Source: a virus. From it: a DNA stretch of 25,195 bases. The number at the start of each line of letters is the position of its first letter. The first letter of the stretch is position 1. The notes beneath the pieces are model-generated. The model did not search any database. It had not been told where the DNA came from and worked only from the letters and a program-made list of their open reading frames with translations. The stretch lies in the IMG/VR virus record IMGVR_UViG_3300032323_003003, positions 1-25,195 of that record; one strand, given 5' to 3'. The translations under genes were made by a program, and so were the position numbers. Positions 13,245 to 21,367 of this stretch are shown piece by piece.

Positions 13245-14147
13245 TTAGCCGCGCGCCTCCACCTTGGAGAGCCGTTTGTCGAGGCTGGCCGCGGCAGCCG
13301 CTAACGCGCCGGCAAGCTTGGCACCGTGAACAGCCTTGCCCTCGCTGGTCTCGATGACCGCCTGCCTGCCGAGCCGGGTCTTCTCCAGATCCTGCGCCAT
13401 GATGCCGAGCTGCTCGCCCTTGCCGTGCTTTTCGTCTTTGTACTTGTACTTGTACGCCTTGAGCGCGCGCAGAAACTGAGTGGCGTCGTCGTCGGCGCCT
13501 GCGATGTCCTGCTTGAGACGACGGTCGGACATCATCGCTATGCCAGCTCCGCCCATTGCAGCCCCCAGCAGCCCCTCCGTGGCAGTCGGCGCGCCTGCGA
13601 GGGCACCATAGCGACCCGTACGAGCGTTCTCGATGCCTTGGAGGCCCTGCATCTCGCTTTGCCGGGACTGAAGCCCCACGTTCATACCGCCGGTCATGCG
13701 AGCCTGTTCGTTCTGAGCAAATAGCTTCTGCGCAAGGTCGCGCTCCTGCATCGCCGCGAGCGCAGCCTGTCCGCTCATCCCTGCCCCGAGGCGGGCCGAG
13801 TTCATCATGGCCGTGCGCGCTGCCATCGCTTGGTTCGCGGGGCTTGCACCCGCCGCCATCGATTGTTGAGCAGCCTGGTTTTGCTGGAGGCCCTGGCGAA
13901 GCTGCTCGGTCGAGACGAGGTTTCTGCCCTGCATCTGCGCGCCAAGGGCTGCGCTCAGGCCGCCAAGGTTTCTGTCGCTGCGCCCGTAGTTCACCTGCCC
14001 CTGGTTGGCGAAGTTGTGGGCCTTGTATGCGGCATAACCAACGTCGCCGTTCGGATCGACGTCGCGAAACTCGTTATTCCCGCGCTCAAGCCCTGAGCGG
14101 AGCTTTTTCGCGATGAAACCCTGCGGGGTGTAGTCATACCAGGCCAT
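13245..14147 (-). CDS. Virion protein with C-terminal S74-type intramolecular chaperone, 300 aa
   Basis: ATG 14147 has AAGGGAG upstream. Residues 1-200 are rich in Gln, Ala, Met and Asn, helical and without beta-helix repeats, like small internal virion proteins. From Ser207 the sequence SDRRLKQDI… RALKAYKYKYKDE… GIMAQDLEKT… AVHGAKLAGALAAAAASLDKRLSKVE matches the S74 autoprocessing chaperone of endosialidases and neck appendages. Ser207 and Lys212 have the i/i+5 spacing of its catalytic dyad, so cleavage before Ser207 is predicted. The family is known for trimeric fibres; finding it on a non-fibre protein beside ejection-type genes is notable. A short fibre role remains possible. Confidence 0.8.
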   Translation of the reverse strand: MAWYDYTPQGFIAKKLRSGLERGNNEFRDVDPNGDVGYAAYKAHNFANQGQVNYGRSDRNLGGLSAALGAQMQGRNLVSTEQLRQGLQQNQAAQQSMAAGASPANQAMAARTAMMNSARLGAGMSGQAALAAMQERDLAQKLFAQNEQARMTGGMNVGLQSRQSEMQGLQGIENARTGRYGALAGAPTATEGLLGAAMGGAGIAMMSDRRLKQDIAGADDDATQFLRALKAYKYKYKDEKHGKGEQLGIMAQDLEKTRLGRQAVIETSEGKAVHGAKLAGALAAAAASLDKRLSKVEARG

Positions 14148-14158
14148 GATGTTCTCCC

Positions 14159-17100
14159 TTATGTCTTCTGTGCTGCCGGCAGCCTGTGAAGGCCGCCCCG
14201 TTGGCCGAGCTCGAGCGTGATGCCCGAGAGCTTGAACGCCTCGCTGGTCGGATAGGTTGTGAGTTCGCCGACCGCGCGGGCCGTGATTTGGATCTGTAGG
14301 GTCGCCATCCTCTGAACGCTCGGACGATGCACCACGATCTCGGGCCCGCCTGCGGTCGTTGGCGACACGGTCCAGAGCTTGGTCTGAAACGCCGTGCTCT
14401 CATGATTCCTGAAGAGCTCAATCTTTAGGCTGTGAGCTGTTCGGTATTCGCCGAGCACCCCAATCCCGAGCACCCGCATCGAGCCGAGTGACAGGTCGTT
14501 GATGGAAATGGGCGCAGATTTCCAGGTGAGCGAATACAGGTTGGCTTGAGTGAACGCGACCGCCTCGCGCCTCACCTTGGACGGAGTCTCGGACGTTAGC
14601 AGCCAGTGCCCGCTCTGCGTGCCGGTGTCGGTAACGTTCCAGTAGCAGGAGCTCCTCGTGAGCGTCTCCTCCCACTCGGACCACGACCCCTCCGGGCCTG
14701 CGCCGTAGTCGAAGAGGAGGACCCGAGACGGACTCGCGCAGCGGATTTGCCGCTTGTTCTCAATGAGCGTCACCGAGTTCCAGGCGTCGGAGTTGTAATC
14801 CTCGACCTTTTCGCCGACGTAGCGCAGCGAAAACGACCTGTCGAGCAGGTACCAGCCCTTGTTCGAGAAGAAGAAGAGGCCGTTGTCTGTTGCCGTGACG
14901 AGGTCGGCCGACGATGCGCCGAGGTTGGTGGAAATGAGCTGAGGAGCGCCGTAGTTCTGCCCGCCCCCGACGTTGTCAAACCCTTCGCCGGGCATTGCAT
15001 AGATGGCAGTCTCTTTGAAGACCACCAGCGTGTTATTCAGGAACGCAAGCGCGGTGATGTCACCGCCGGTGCTCGGGACGGAAAACGTGAGCTCGTCGCT
15101 AAACGCTGCGACCTCGTCTTCGCCGCGCTGTTTGGAGTACCAGACGAGCAGCGGGTTGTAAGCGATGCCGGCGAGGAAGAGCCGTGTATCGCTGGCTGCG
15201 ATGATACTCGCAGCTGGTGGCGCGACGTTTACCAGAACGTTTTGGTTTTCGTAAAACGTCTCCTTGGTCGCAAGGGTTACGTCGGCCATGTCGTCGTCAA
15301 ACGTCGTGTTCGAGACGGTGGGCTGAATTATCTGATTGTAGACGTAGCTGTTGGCACCCGACGTCGTCGCAGGGTTGCTCCCTGTTGCCAGATAGAACAG
15401 CACAGGGTCTGTGGGGTTCACGGTGGTACGCCAGAGCTCGAACGCTGCTTGCGCCCGACCTGCCAGCCCGCCGTCTGAGTCTGGCTTGTTTACGCCCTTT
15501 CGGGTGAAGTTGACTGCGCCTGCGTTCGTCATCCTGCCGCTGTCGTTTGAAACGGCCGTGATGGTGTCCCACGCAAGGCTCCCCGACCGGTCGGTCTCCC
15601 CCTTGGCGTTGTCCCAGCGAAGGCTTGCCTGATACGTGTACTCGCCCGCCGAGAGGCTGCCGCCGCTGCCGAGCGCTGTCATGTTCAGGTAATAGGGGAC
15701 GACGTGGAAGCCAACCTCCGTCACACCTTCGCCGTCGTATTGGCAGACCTGCCCACCAGCAATGTAGAGCGTGCGCCCGAGACGGGCCACGCGACGAGCC
15801 TCGTCGCAATCAAACTCCACTTCGACATCGCGAGGGCCGCGGTCTGCGAAATTGCTCCCGCCGTCCTCGCCGATGGGGACGCGCCGTCGCTCGGTGCCGC
15901 AGAAGCTATACTTGTTCGTCGCGGTGTTCTGGACGTTTGGCAGCCAGCCCTCGACTGCCGCCGCCGACGTGTCTCCGCCAGAGAAGCCCCCGCAGACAGC
16001 TTGCGCGGCCTTGGCGACGAGCAGCCCGTCGTCTCGGTAGAGAAAATACGTGTTTTGCACCTGCGCCGTGATGCCCTCTCGGACGTTCGACTGCACCACG
16101 AACGCCACCCAGACGAACACCCTGCCGTCATGGTTGAACGCACGCGACGCTACCACTGCATAGTCGCAGAGGCTAAGCTGCCCGGCCCCCGACCCCCTGG
16201 CGCCTCCTGTGTCGATCCAGTTGACGGTGGTATCGTACTGATTCGTCGCGGCCTCATAGTCCCCGTTGACCGTGGCCGAAAAGATGTAGCAGCGATACGC
16301 GCCAGAATCCTGCGTCGAGCGAAACGCTGCCGTGACGAAGCGCTCGGCTCCCGCGGTGAACCCTGATGCTTCGATCGCCTGGGACGTGTGCACGTCCGCG
16401 AATGCGATCGAAAGAATGTCCGACGTGAGCGTCGTCCCATCGGTTCGCGCCACGCAAATCCCTGTCGAGTAGTCTGCGGTGACCGCAACAGCGATCGGGC
16501 CGTCGCACGTTCGGCCCTTGGTGTTCGCAGTGACGGTCGGCGTTGTGCCGCTGTTGGTGATCGACGCGTATCCGTAGGCCGTGGTCACGGTCCGGCGCCA
16601 GACCGCCACCGATGACGTGGCAGAGAGCGCGGTGACGTCGTACGAGACGTCGTAATTGGTGGCCACGCTTGTCCAAGCTGCCGCGGCGGTGGATGCGATC
16701 AGCGCCGCGGTGGACGTGTCGATGACCTTGACGGAAAGCGTGTTGGTTGCAGTCTGGGCGAACAGCTGGACATATCGCGACGACGACCCCTGCGAGAACC
16801 TTGGCTTGGTGGTGTTAGCCCCGAGGCTTGTTGGCCGGACGATGGTCGCCCCGGTGTTCTTGTCCCTGGCCGCAACGAAGACAGCCGTCGCCCCGTCCCC
16901 GTTGTCGAGCCAAGCGTAGAGGATGACCGAACCGGTATCCCATCGCTCGCAAAGCGTCTGCTCGGTGTTCTTCGTGAACACGCTCCGCTCGGTGACCTTG
17001 GGCGCCAAATAGACACCGCGCGAGATGAAGCTGTCTTCGGCGTCCGACCAGCTGTAGAGAGCGTCTTTGGTGAAGAGCAACAGCTCGTCACCGAAGGGCA

Positions 17101-17281
17101 CCAGCTTGCGCCCGTCTGTCTGGGTCGTAATCTGCGTGTACGGGTTGCGCGTCTGATAGCCGCCGGCCTCGTCAAACAGTGCGTTTTTGAGAACGGACGC
17201 GTTAGGCGGACGCACGAGACGTGAGTCGCTCTTGCTGTCGAGCCCTCCGCCGAACGGAATCTGCACCGTTGCTTTTTGCAT
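14159..17281 (-). CDS. Tail nozzle / packaged-DNA stabilisation-type protein, 1040 aa
   Basis: The start (MQKATVQIPFGGGLDSKSDSRLVRPPNASVLKNALFDEAGGYQTRNPY) has the pattern of podovirus nozzle and P22 gp10-like proteins, where the first strand is followed by an 'NxxxxxxGxxxxRxP' turn. The body is beta-rich, with propeller-like blades such as ITALAFLNNTLVVFKETAIYAMPG (near residues 760-785) and GLFFFSNKGWYLLDRSFSLRYVGEKVEDYN. It follows the adaptor and small fibre genes, as expected for the tube below the portal. At 1040 aa it is longer than the usual nozzle proteins (P22 gp10 about 470 aa, T7 gp12 about 790 aa), with extra beta domains in the middle. Confidence 0.7.
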   Translation of the reverse strand: MQKATVQIPFGGGLDSKSDSRLVRPPNASVLKNALFDEAGGYQTRNPYTQITTQTDGRKLVPFGDELLLFTKDALYSWSDAEDSFISRGVYLAPKVTERSVFTKNTEQTLCERWDTGSVILYAWLDNGDGATAVFVAARDKNTGATIVRPTSLGANTTKPRFSQGSSSRYVQLFAQTATNTLSVKVIDTSTAALIASTAAAAWTSVATNYDVSYDVTALSATSSVAVWRRTVTTAYGYASITNSGTTPTVTANTKGRTCDGPIAVAVTADYSTGICVARTDGTTLTSDILSIAFADVHTSQAIEASGFTAGAERFVTAAFRSTQDSGAYRCYIFSATVNGDYEAATNQYDTTVNWIDTGGARGSGAGQLSLCDYAVVASRAFNHDGRVFVWVAFVVQSNVREGITAQVQNTYFLYRDDGLLVAKAAQAVCGGFSGGDTSAAAVEGWLPNVQNTATNKYSFCGTERRRVPIGEDGGSNFADRGPRDVEVEFDCDEARRVARLGRTLYIAGGQVCQYDGEGVTEVGFHVVPYYLNMTALGSGGSLSAGEYTYQASLRWDNAKGETDRSGSLAWDTITAVSNDSGRMTNAGAVNFTRKGVNKPDSDGGLAGRAQAAFELWRTTVNPTDPVLFYLATGSNPATTSGANSYVYNQIIQPTVSNTTFDDDMADVTLATKETFYENQNVLVNVAPPAASIIAASDTRLFLAGIAYNPLLVWYSKQRGEDEVAAFSDELTFSVPSTGGDITALAFLNNTLVVFKETAIYAMPGEGFDNVGGGQNYGAPQLISTNLGASSADLVTATDNGLFFFSNKGWYLLDRSFSLRYVGEKVEDYNSDAWNSVTLIENKRQIRCASPSRVLLFDYGAGPEGSWSEWEETLTRSSCYWNVTDTGTQSGHWLLTSETPSKVRREAVAFTQANLYSLTWKSAPISINDLSLGSMRVLGIGVLGEYRTAHSLKIELFRNHESTAFQTKLWTVSPTTAGGPEIVVHRPSVQRMATLQIQITARAVGELTTYPTSEAFKLSGITLELGQRGGLHRLPAAQKT

Positions 17282-17878
17282 CTACGCTTTCACTTCTCGG
17301 CAAATGATCCGCGACCACTCGGACTCAAGGGTTACCGTGTTGGCGCCGGTGGTGGACGTGCAGCGAAGGCCAACGGTCGCCCCGCCCGTGAGCCACGCCA
17401 TCGCGCCGATGGCCGAGCTTGTGTTGCCAGTGTTGGTGGCGCTCGTTTCGAATCCCGTCAAACCGATCGCCGTGTTCGTGCTCGCCGGGTACGAGTAGAA
17501 CCGGAACTGGGCCGTTCCGAGAGCCGAGTGCGTGAGCGCCACCTGAGCGTGAACCTCCCACTGATGCCCTGGCGTGTTGGTGGGCAGCGTGATAATTCCC
17601 GCCGAAACCGTGACCCCGTGGCTGGTCGATCCGTCAGAGACGGTGTCGAACGCGGTGACCAGGTCGGGGACGGACTCATCAATGCCCGCCTGGTCCGCGC
17701 TCGCCGTAACAACCGCCCACGCCCCGACGATGCTCCCGGTAAGGTCCGAGACGTCGGCATCCAACAACTCCACGGCCCTGGTAAGCGCCCGGAGAGTCTC
17801 GGCGTGCGACCTTCTGGTACGCTCGGCCGCTGGCTCCGCGAGCGTCTCGTCGGTGAAGTTTGGGATGCGAACCGTCAT
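17282..17878 (-). CDS. Small fibre / spike protein with C1q-TNF-like head, 198 aa
   Basis: ATG 17878 overlaps the adaptor TGA, and the TAG abuts the nozzle start. The N-terminal helix (about 12-45, …AAERTRRSHAETLRALTRAVELLDADV) could form a trimeric coiled coil. The remainder is a jelly roll (VTVSAGIITLPTNTPGHQWEVHAQV… RFYSYPASTNTAIGLTG… GLRCTSTTGANTVTLESEWSRIICREV) with the strand order of C1q/TNF-like heads. It looks like a short appendage between adaptor and nozzle, a collar fibre or head fibre. Confidence 0.62.
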   Translation of the reverse strand: MTVRIPNFTDETLAEPAAERTRRSHAETLRALTRAVELLDADVSDLTGSIVGAWAVVTASADQAGIDESVPDLVTAFDTVSDGSTSHGVTVSAGIITLPTNTPGHQWEVHAQVALTHSALGTAQFRFYSYPASTNTAIGLTGFETSATNTGNTSSAIGAMAWLTGGATVGLRCTSTTGANTVTLESEWSRIICREVKA

Positions 17879-18939
17879 CGCGGCCAGAACTCACCCTCGT
17901 CGCGGAAGACGTCGCTAAAGCCCTCGAGTACCGGACGCCGGGGACTGTTCAGCGCCCGAAGGACAGCCCACTCATGTAGGCGTGCCCTGGCGTCGTTCCG
18001 GTCGTCCTTGAGCGAAACCAGGAGGCCCTGCTCGGCCTCTTCTTTGGTGAGAATCTTGAGAGCGACGTGCGCCACGATGAACTCTTCGCCGTCTGGCGTC
18101 ACCACGTCGATAACGGCCGCAGTGGGCGTAGACGATAAGTCCACAGCCTGCGGCGCATAGGTGTGAACGTAGCGCTGGCCGGCTGTCGGGTTCGGATGGA
18201 GGAAAATCTGGTGGCCCTTGATCGAGTAGGCCATGGCCGTCCCGCTCCGCCCTGAGAACTGGTGCCGCTCCTGGACCATAAGCTCAGACAGCGGGCGCCT
18301 CTCGTTGGTGGCGGTGCTTACGACATACTCAACGCCGACCGTGGACAGGTAGTTGGGCGGCAACGAGTAGCTGCCCCCGCCCCCGCGCATGTCGGTGATG
18401 GAGAATCCGGTGTTGGCCACGCTGTCGAAAGACTGCTGATTGCCCGCAAAGCCGGTGGCGTCATGGATGAGCGCGACCGTCCCCGCCGAGTTCGTGGCCG
18501 AGATGCGAAAGCTTGTGCCGTCTGCGTGCGTCGCAGCGTCGATTGCCGTCTCGGCCCGTGCGCCCACCTCGGTTGCCGAGGTGTCGCTCGAAACGTTGAT
18601 GCGGACGTTGCCCTGGACGAGCACCCCGGAGCCGTCAACGTCGAACTCAAACGTGAGCGGGCCGTAGCCGTCGTGAAGCGTAAAGGTCTCGCCGTCTACG
18701 AGGCTCGCCTTGGCCACGCAAACGAGTGTGCCGGTGGCGTAGGTGTCGGCGATGGTCGTGATTTCCTGCTCGGATTCGAAATAGCGCATCCCCGAAGCGG
18801 TCAAGATCGACGTGAGCTCCCCGTATGCCGTGGAGATGAGCCCTTTGAGCTCAGCATCCGAGACGAATTCGGAGTCTTCCTGGTCCGCGCGCTGGCGGCA
18901 CCGCGTCATCAACGCAGACAGTGTGAAATTACGCGCCAT
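17875..18939 (-). CDS. Head-to-tail adaptor (portal-proximal) with an inserted beta domain, 354 aa
   Basis: The N-terminus (FTLSALMTRCRQRADQEDSEFVSDAELKGLISTAYGELTSILTASG) is the helical adaptor signature of gp4/gp11-like podovirus head-completion proteins. The usual following strand (YFESEQEITTIADTYA) is interrupted at about residue 68 by a beta-rich block to about 190 (…TFTLHDGYGPLTFEFDVDGSG… ISATNSAGTVALIHDATG…), after which the family pattern resumes (SLPPNYLSTVGVEYV… C-terminal helix EFIVAHVALKILTKEEAEQG). The insert resembles repeated beta modules seen in tail tube proteins. The start codon lies just beyond a terminator at 18948-18982, with AGGGG as ribosome site. Confidence 0.78.
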   Translation of the reverse strand: MARNFTLSALMTRCRQRADQEDSEFVSDAELKGLISTAYGELTSILTASGMRYFESEQEITTIADTYATGTLVCVAKASLVDGETFTLHDGYGPLTFEFDVDGSGVLVQGNVRINVSSDTSATEVGARAETAIDAATHADGTSFRISATNSAGTVALIHDATGFAGNQQSFDSVANTGFSITDMRGGGGSYSLPPNYLSTVGVEYVVSTATNERRPLSELMVQERHQFSGRSGTAMAYSIKGHQIFLHPNPTAGQRYVHTYAPQAVDLSSTPTAAVIDVVTPDGEEFIVAHVALKILTKEEAEQGLLVSLKDDRNDARARLHEWAVLRALNSPRRPVLEGFSDVFRDEGEFWPR

Positions 18940-18947
18940 TTTCCCCT

Positions 18948-18982
18948 AAAAACGGAGAGGCGAGCCGAGGCCCGCCCCTCCG
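18948..18982 (-). terminator. Intrinsic terminator between capsid genes and adaptor gene
   Basis: On the minus strand CGGAGGGGCG (18982-18973) pairs with CGCCTCTCCG (18962-18953) around a 10-base loop, one G-U pair, followed by TTTTT (18952-18948). It lies after the capsid decoration gene and 9 bases before the adaptor ATG. It would lower transcription of neck, ejection and lysis genes relative to capsid genes. Confidence 0.85.
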
Positions 18983-18991
18983 GTCGGTTGA

Positions 18992-19360
18992 TTACCCGGC
19001 AACCGCGGTCTGCTTGAACTTGACAGTCCCGTTCAGCCACTCGAGGGCTGCGAGGTCGGTCAAGGTGCCGCTCTCGTACAGATAGACATCGAGCGTAAAT
19101 GCGCTCGTGTCATAGGCCCCGTGAACTGCCTCATAGTTCCGCACGTCTGCGGGCGTCGTGGCCTGGAAGCTCCAGACCGCGCCAGCGAACACGCCCGGGT
19201 TTTCGGGCCACGTGAGGCGAAAGCGTCCCGTGCTTACGTACGAGAGCGCAACGCCGCTCGTGGTGTTGGTGACCTCGGTAACAGCAGCACTGCCGCCGAC
19301 GCCGAGGACTTCATAAGTGACCAGCTCGGGCTCGGCCGACCTGCTTGTGTATCCCCCCAT
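18992..19360 (-). CDS. Capsid-associated beta protein, 122 aa
   Basis: ATG 19360 has GGGAG seven bases upstream; longer in-frame extension enters the next gene and is rejected. The protein is beta-rich (…YVSTGRFRLTWPENPGVFAGAVWSFQ…, …AFTLDVYLYESGTLTDLAALEWLNGTVKF). This is the layout of small jelly-roll proteins that follow the major capsid gene in many podoviruses. I infer a head decoration or stabilising protein. It ends just before the terminator. Confidence 0.6.
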   Translation of the reverse strand: MGGYTSRSAEPELVTYEVLGVGGSAAVTEVTNTTSGVALSYVSTGRFRLTWPENPGVFAGAVWSFQATTPADVRNYEAVHGAYDTSAFTLDVYLYESGTLTDLAALEWLNGTVKFKQTAVAG

Positions 19361-19361
19361 G

Positions 19362-20108
19362 CTATCGCTCCCAATATCCGAGTTCGAGCTCAAACGAGCT
19401 CGCCGCGGTCTGTGCCGTTTGGTGAATCGAGAACACGAACTGATCTGTGGGCCCGAGCACAACCGGCGGATGTTTGATGAGGATGTTGGCAACCGCCGCT
19501 CCTGCGACGGCGTGAGCGGCCGGAAGGGCCGGCTGCCCGCCGAAGTCGAAGGTGTAGACGTCGCCAACAACAGCGATGACGTTGCGGACAAGGCCGTTCG
19601 AGATCAGGCGCGCTGCCGACGAAGCCGCTGCCGAAGCCACAGCGCCAAACTGCACCGTCGCCTTGGTGGTCTCGGTCGATTGCATGTTGACGTTCACCGG
19701 CGTAATGGCCGAGCCGCCCGAGCCGATACGGGTTGCGCCCGTGTCAAGCTTAGAGACGTATCGGACATCGGAGCCGTTGGCGCCTGCCGCAGTCACGGTA
19801 AGCCGCAGGTAGTCGAGGTAGATTCTCGTACCCTCGGCCGCCGTGGCGAAGTTGCGAACGAAGAGCAGAGACTCCGCGTCCGCAAATGCACCCGTCGCCG
19901 CGATGCCGGCAATGCCGGTTCCGGGCGTTGGATTGGTCGCCATGAAATAGCGACCCTCGTCCGCGTGACGGTAGGCAGGCTTTGACAACACCTGAACGAG
20001 CTGCTCGCCGCGACGCCCGAGGGCAAGCGGCGCTTCGTTGTTATCCGTGTTCGTCGAGTGCCAAGTCTGAGAGGCTACGCCATAGGGCTTGGTTGGATCT
20101 GCTGTCAT
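19362..20108 (-). CDS. Capsid-associated protein of the 'ATNPTPGTGIA' phage family, 248 aa
   Basis: ATG 20108 has AAAGGGG upstream. The segment ADEGRYFMATNPTPGTGIAGIA (residues about 48-69, quoted here in part) is a conserved string I recognise from uncharacterised proteins adjacent to podovirus major capsid genes. The remainder is beta-rich with a jelly-roll character (RIYLDYLRLTVT…, …NVIAVVGDVYTFDFGGQP…, FVFSIHQTAQTAASSFELELGYWE). The next gene begins just after its TAG. Probably a decoration or auxiliary capsid protein. Confidence 0.65.
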   Translation of the reverse strand: MTADPTKPYGVASQTWHSTNTDNNEAPLALGRRGEQLVQVLSKPAYRHADEGRYFMATNPTPGTGIAGIAATGAFADAESLLFVRNFATAAEGTRIYLDYLRLTVTAAGANGSDVRYVSKLDTGATRIGSGGSAITPVNVNMQSTETTKATVQFGAVASAAASSAARLISNGLVRNVIAVVGDVYTFDFGGQPALPAAHAVAGAAVANILIKHPPVVLGPTDQFVFSIHQTAQTAASSFELELGYWER

Positions 20109-20126
20109 TGTTTTCCGGCCCCTTTC

Positions 20127-21323
20127 TTAGATAGCGAAGACGCCCCAGGAGGCCGGGCGCTTGTGGATGACGTTACCCATGTGACGGACGCGGGCTTCGA
20201 TGCCGTCGTCTGCCGCTTGGCGCAGATTCGGCCGGCCATCATCGGAGATGATATGGACGAATCCTTTGAGGTGCTTGATGTAGACGTCCTCAAGCTTGCC
20301 GGCATAGCCGCGATTCATCGGCAGATCCGGGTCCGAGATGAGCTTGATGGAGCCAGCCGGGGTGTGGATGTCGATTGACTCGAATCCATACGCCGCCTTC
20401 ATCCCGCCGCCGTCGTAACAGACCTTGGCATTGAGACGCCGGACGACCTGCCAGAAGTTGATCGGGTTCAAGAATCCGACGTTGGCTTTCTGGCCGCTCT
20501 GGCGGATCTTGACGCCAAGGAGACCCGTGTTCTCCTCGATTGGGGTCGAGGTGTCGTTGATGCGAGCACCGGCTAGGAGCCGGTTGTCCTCGAACCGATC
20601 GACGCCGCGGAAGGTCGCACCCGCGGTCGGGGCGGTCAGCGGAATGAGGTCCGACATCCCGTCCCAGCAGGTGATGTTTCCCGAACGAAACAGATAGTCG
20701 TTGTTCGAGAACGATGCGATCTGCGACTGGTCGGTCAGGGTGACCGTGCCGGCGTCCATGTCCACAGCCGCCACCGTGGTGGTGCCGGTACGCGGAGCGG
20801 AGCCGTCTGCGTTAGACGACGCCATCACCAGCATGCCCCGTTTGAAGTTCCGGGCATCGTCGGCAACGGTGAGCGTCACGGTGTTCGAGTTGATGCTCGA
20901 ACGACGGCCGCGGTTACCGGTACCATCGCGCCAGAAGTCGAAGGCGAGGGTGTCGCCAACTTCTTCAAGCACGCCTTCGGTCTCGGTGGTGACAAGGTCC
21001 ATAAAGGCGCCCTTGTTGTCCTCGGACGCCGCCATGGCTTCACCGTCGAGGGTGATGTAGCCGTAGGTCTTGGCGCGAGCCGCCGCCCACTGCACGCCAC
21101 TCGAAGAGTTGACGGCGGTGATGGCGGAGCCGAGGCTATTACCGATGCCCTGCGGGTTGCCGTATTTGGTGTGATAGTAAAACGAGAGCCCCGTCCAGCC
21201 CGCTTCTTTGCGGAACATGGTGAGGGCTGCGTGGTCTCTAGAAGCGACATCCCCTGCTTGGTTGTCGCCATACAGCCGCTTAAAAAGATAGGCGGCGGTA
21301 CTGGTGGTACTTGCGCTCGGCAT
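20127..21323 (-). CDS. Major capsid protein, 398 aa
   Basis: ATG 21323 has AAGGGG about 9 bases upstream. Assignment rests on position directly after the scaffold gene, size, and an alpha/beta content typical of HK97-fold coat proteins: N-terminal helix (AAYLFKRLYGD), GWTGLSFYYHTKY… GNSLGSAI (P-loop-like beta/alpha), a long spine-type helix (EDNKGAFMDLVTTETEGVLEEVGDTLAFDFW), and C-terminal strands (ESIDIHTPAGSIKLISDPDLPMNRGYAGKLEDVYI). It has no obvious N-terminal delta domain; scaffolding comes from the separate upstream gene. Confidence 0.82.
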   Translation of the reverse strand: MPSASTTSTAAYLFKRLYGDNQAGDVASRDHAALTMFRKEAGWTGLSFYYHTKYGNPQGIGNSLGSAITAVNSSSGVQWAAARAKTYGYITLDGEAMAASEDNKGAFMDLVTTETEGVLEEVGDTLAFDFWRDGTGNRGRRSSINSNTVTLTVADDARNFKRGMLVMASSNADGSAPRTGTTTVAAVDMDAGTVTLTDQSQIASFSNNDYLFRSGNITCWDGMSDLIPLTAPTAGATFRGVDRFEDNRLLAGARINDTSTPIEENTGLLGVKIRQSGQKANVGFLNPINFWQVVRRLNAKVCYDGGGMKAAYGFESIDIHTPAGSIKLISDPDLPMNRGYAGKLEDVYIKHLKGFVHIISDDGRPNLRQAADDGIEARVRHMGNVIHKRPASWGVFAI

Positions 21324-21367
21324 AAAAATTCACCCCTTGTGTGTTGGCGAAGCCAGCGCTCACCCGC

